Shown here: piece after piece, positions 13,480 to 13,764 of the stretch
How the letters are laid out: every line of letters begins with the position of its first letter
How positions within the stretch are numbered: the stretch's first letter is position 1
Notes under the pieces: model-generated
Databases searched by the model: none
What the model was told of the DNA's origin: nothing
The model's input: the letters and a program-made list of their open reading frames with translations, nothing else
Made by a program: the position numbers and the translations under genes
Source of the DNA: Prevotellaceae bacterium
Lineage (GTDB): Bacteria > Bacteroidota > Bacteroidia > Bacteroidales > UBA932
NCBI GenBank assembly: GCA_031279735.1
Contig: JAITHX010000188.1
Span: forward strand, 1 to 13,764
Reading direction: 5' to 3'
Length of the DNA: 13,764 nt

Positions 13480-13764
13480 TCAGAGTTCCCGACCCGATAG
13501 GAAAACAAATGGCACGCTTTCCATAGAAATATTGACTTTTTTCCTGTCATGCAGATGGATTTTACAGGTCGGCAACTCTGAAATTAACGTGTCCGAAGAA
13601 GAATTTTGAGGGTTATATTTTCGGGAAACATCGGTTTGGTGGAAAAATTCTCTTGAGGCGTACATGTTTTTCGGCATGATCCGGATATTTCGGATTAAGA
13701 TTTCCGGTTTTGCAATCAGCGGTGTTCCAATGTGATTCGCTTTGTATTGTTCGCCCTTCCGACT
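13480..13764 (-). CDS. C-terminal part of an unrecognised minus-strand protein (5' end outside window)
   Basis: An open frame enters from the window's right edge and runs 94 codons to a TGA whose complement is at 13480-13482. It begins SRKGEQYKANHIGTPLIAKP and ends VPFVFLSGREL. Its stop is only six bases from the vsr stop, in tail-to-tail orientation, which suits a compact restriction-modification patch. The C-terminus does not look like that of a C5-cytosine methylase, so if it belongs to such a system it would more likely be the restriction enzyme or an accessory protein; that is inference only. An inverted repeat inside the frame (13481-13580) is a warning that part of it may be non-coding. 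Confidence 0.5.
   Translation of the reverse strand, partial: SRKGEQYKANHIGTPLIAKPEILIRNIRIMPKNMYASREFFHQTDVSRKYNPQNSSSDTLISELPTCKIHLHDRKKVNISMESVPFVFLSGREL
13481..13580. repeat. Inverted repeat at the vsr end
   Basis: CAGAGTTCCCGACC (13481-13494) is mirrored by GGTCGGCAACTCTG (13567-13580), 13 of 14 positions. Inside lie AGGAAAA (13499-13505) with TTTTCCT (13539-13545) and ATGG with CCAT. The nested arms could fold into one long hairpin between or within the two convergent genes, possibly ending transcription of vsr. Confidence 0.6.

Overview
The window looks like a chromosomal segment of an uncultured member of the Bacteroidota, probably Bacteroidales. The signs are: a cytochrome b558-type SdhC; the adjacent pair lpxK-punA, an order I recall from Bacteroidales genomes; a textbook Bacteroidota promoter (TTG, 20 bases, TATCTTTG) before sdhC; almost no Shine-Dalgarno sequences; and a tRNA gene without an encoded CCA. 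LpxK shows a Gram-negative cell that makes lipid A. The first 11 kb is GC-rich, while the part from about 10,960 to the end is visibly more AT-rich.

Layout: 1-305 is a nested minisatellite of GTAATTC heptamers. It abuts the stop of a 1666-residue exported multidomain protein on the minus strand (306-5306) with an FG-GAP propeller and Ig-like modules. A divergent intergenic region with an 80-bp palindrome follows. Then comes a long-chain flavodoxin (5636-6130), whose stop codon lies inside a second heptamer array (TTAATTG), and a 165-bp near-palindrome. Next is a run of plus-strand genes: an 890-residue exported Tyr/Trp-rich protein with a Gly/Arg/Ser repeat tail, lpxK, punA (overlapping lpxK by 32 bases), and a zinc-finger protein with a likely pRiA4b ORF-3-like domain, closed by a strong intrinsic terminator.

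From 11,779 there is a minus-strand tRNA-Gly(CCC), a possible decayed tRNA, the sdhC promoter and sdhC. Where sdhA and sdhB would be expected there is instead a vsr mismatch endonuclease gene, and tail to tail with it the end of an unrecognised minus-strand reading frame that runs off the window.

The genes do not form one pathway. Housekeeping functions (lipid A kinase, purine salvage, electron carrier, succinate dehydrogenase anchor) are mixed with two large surface proteins and a likely acquired DNA-repair or restriction-linked patch. The most striking property is the density of unrelated repeat families packed into nearly every intergenic gap. I did not find a CRISPR array, transposase, retron or recognised defence operon.
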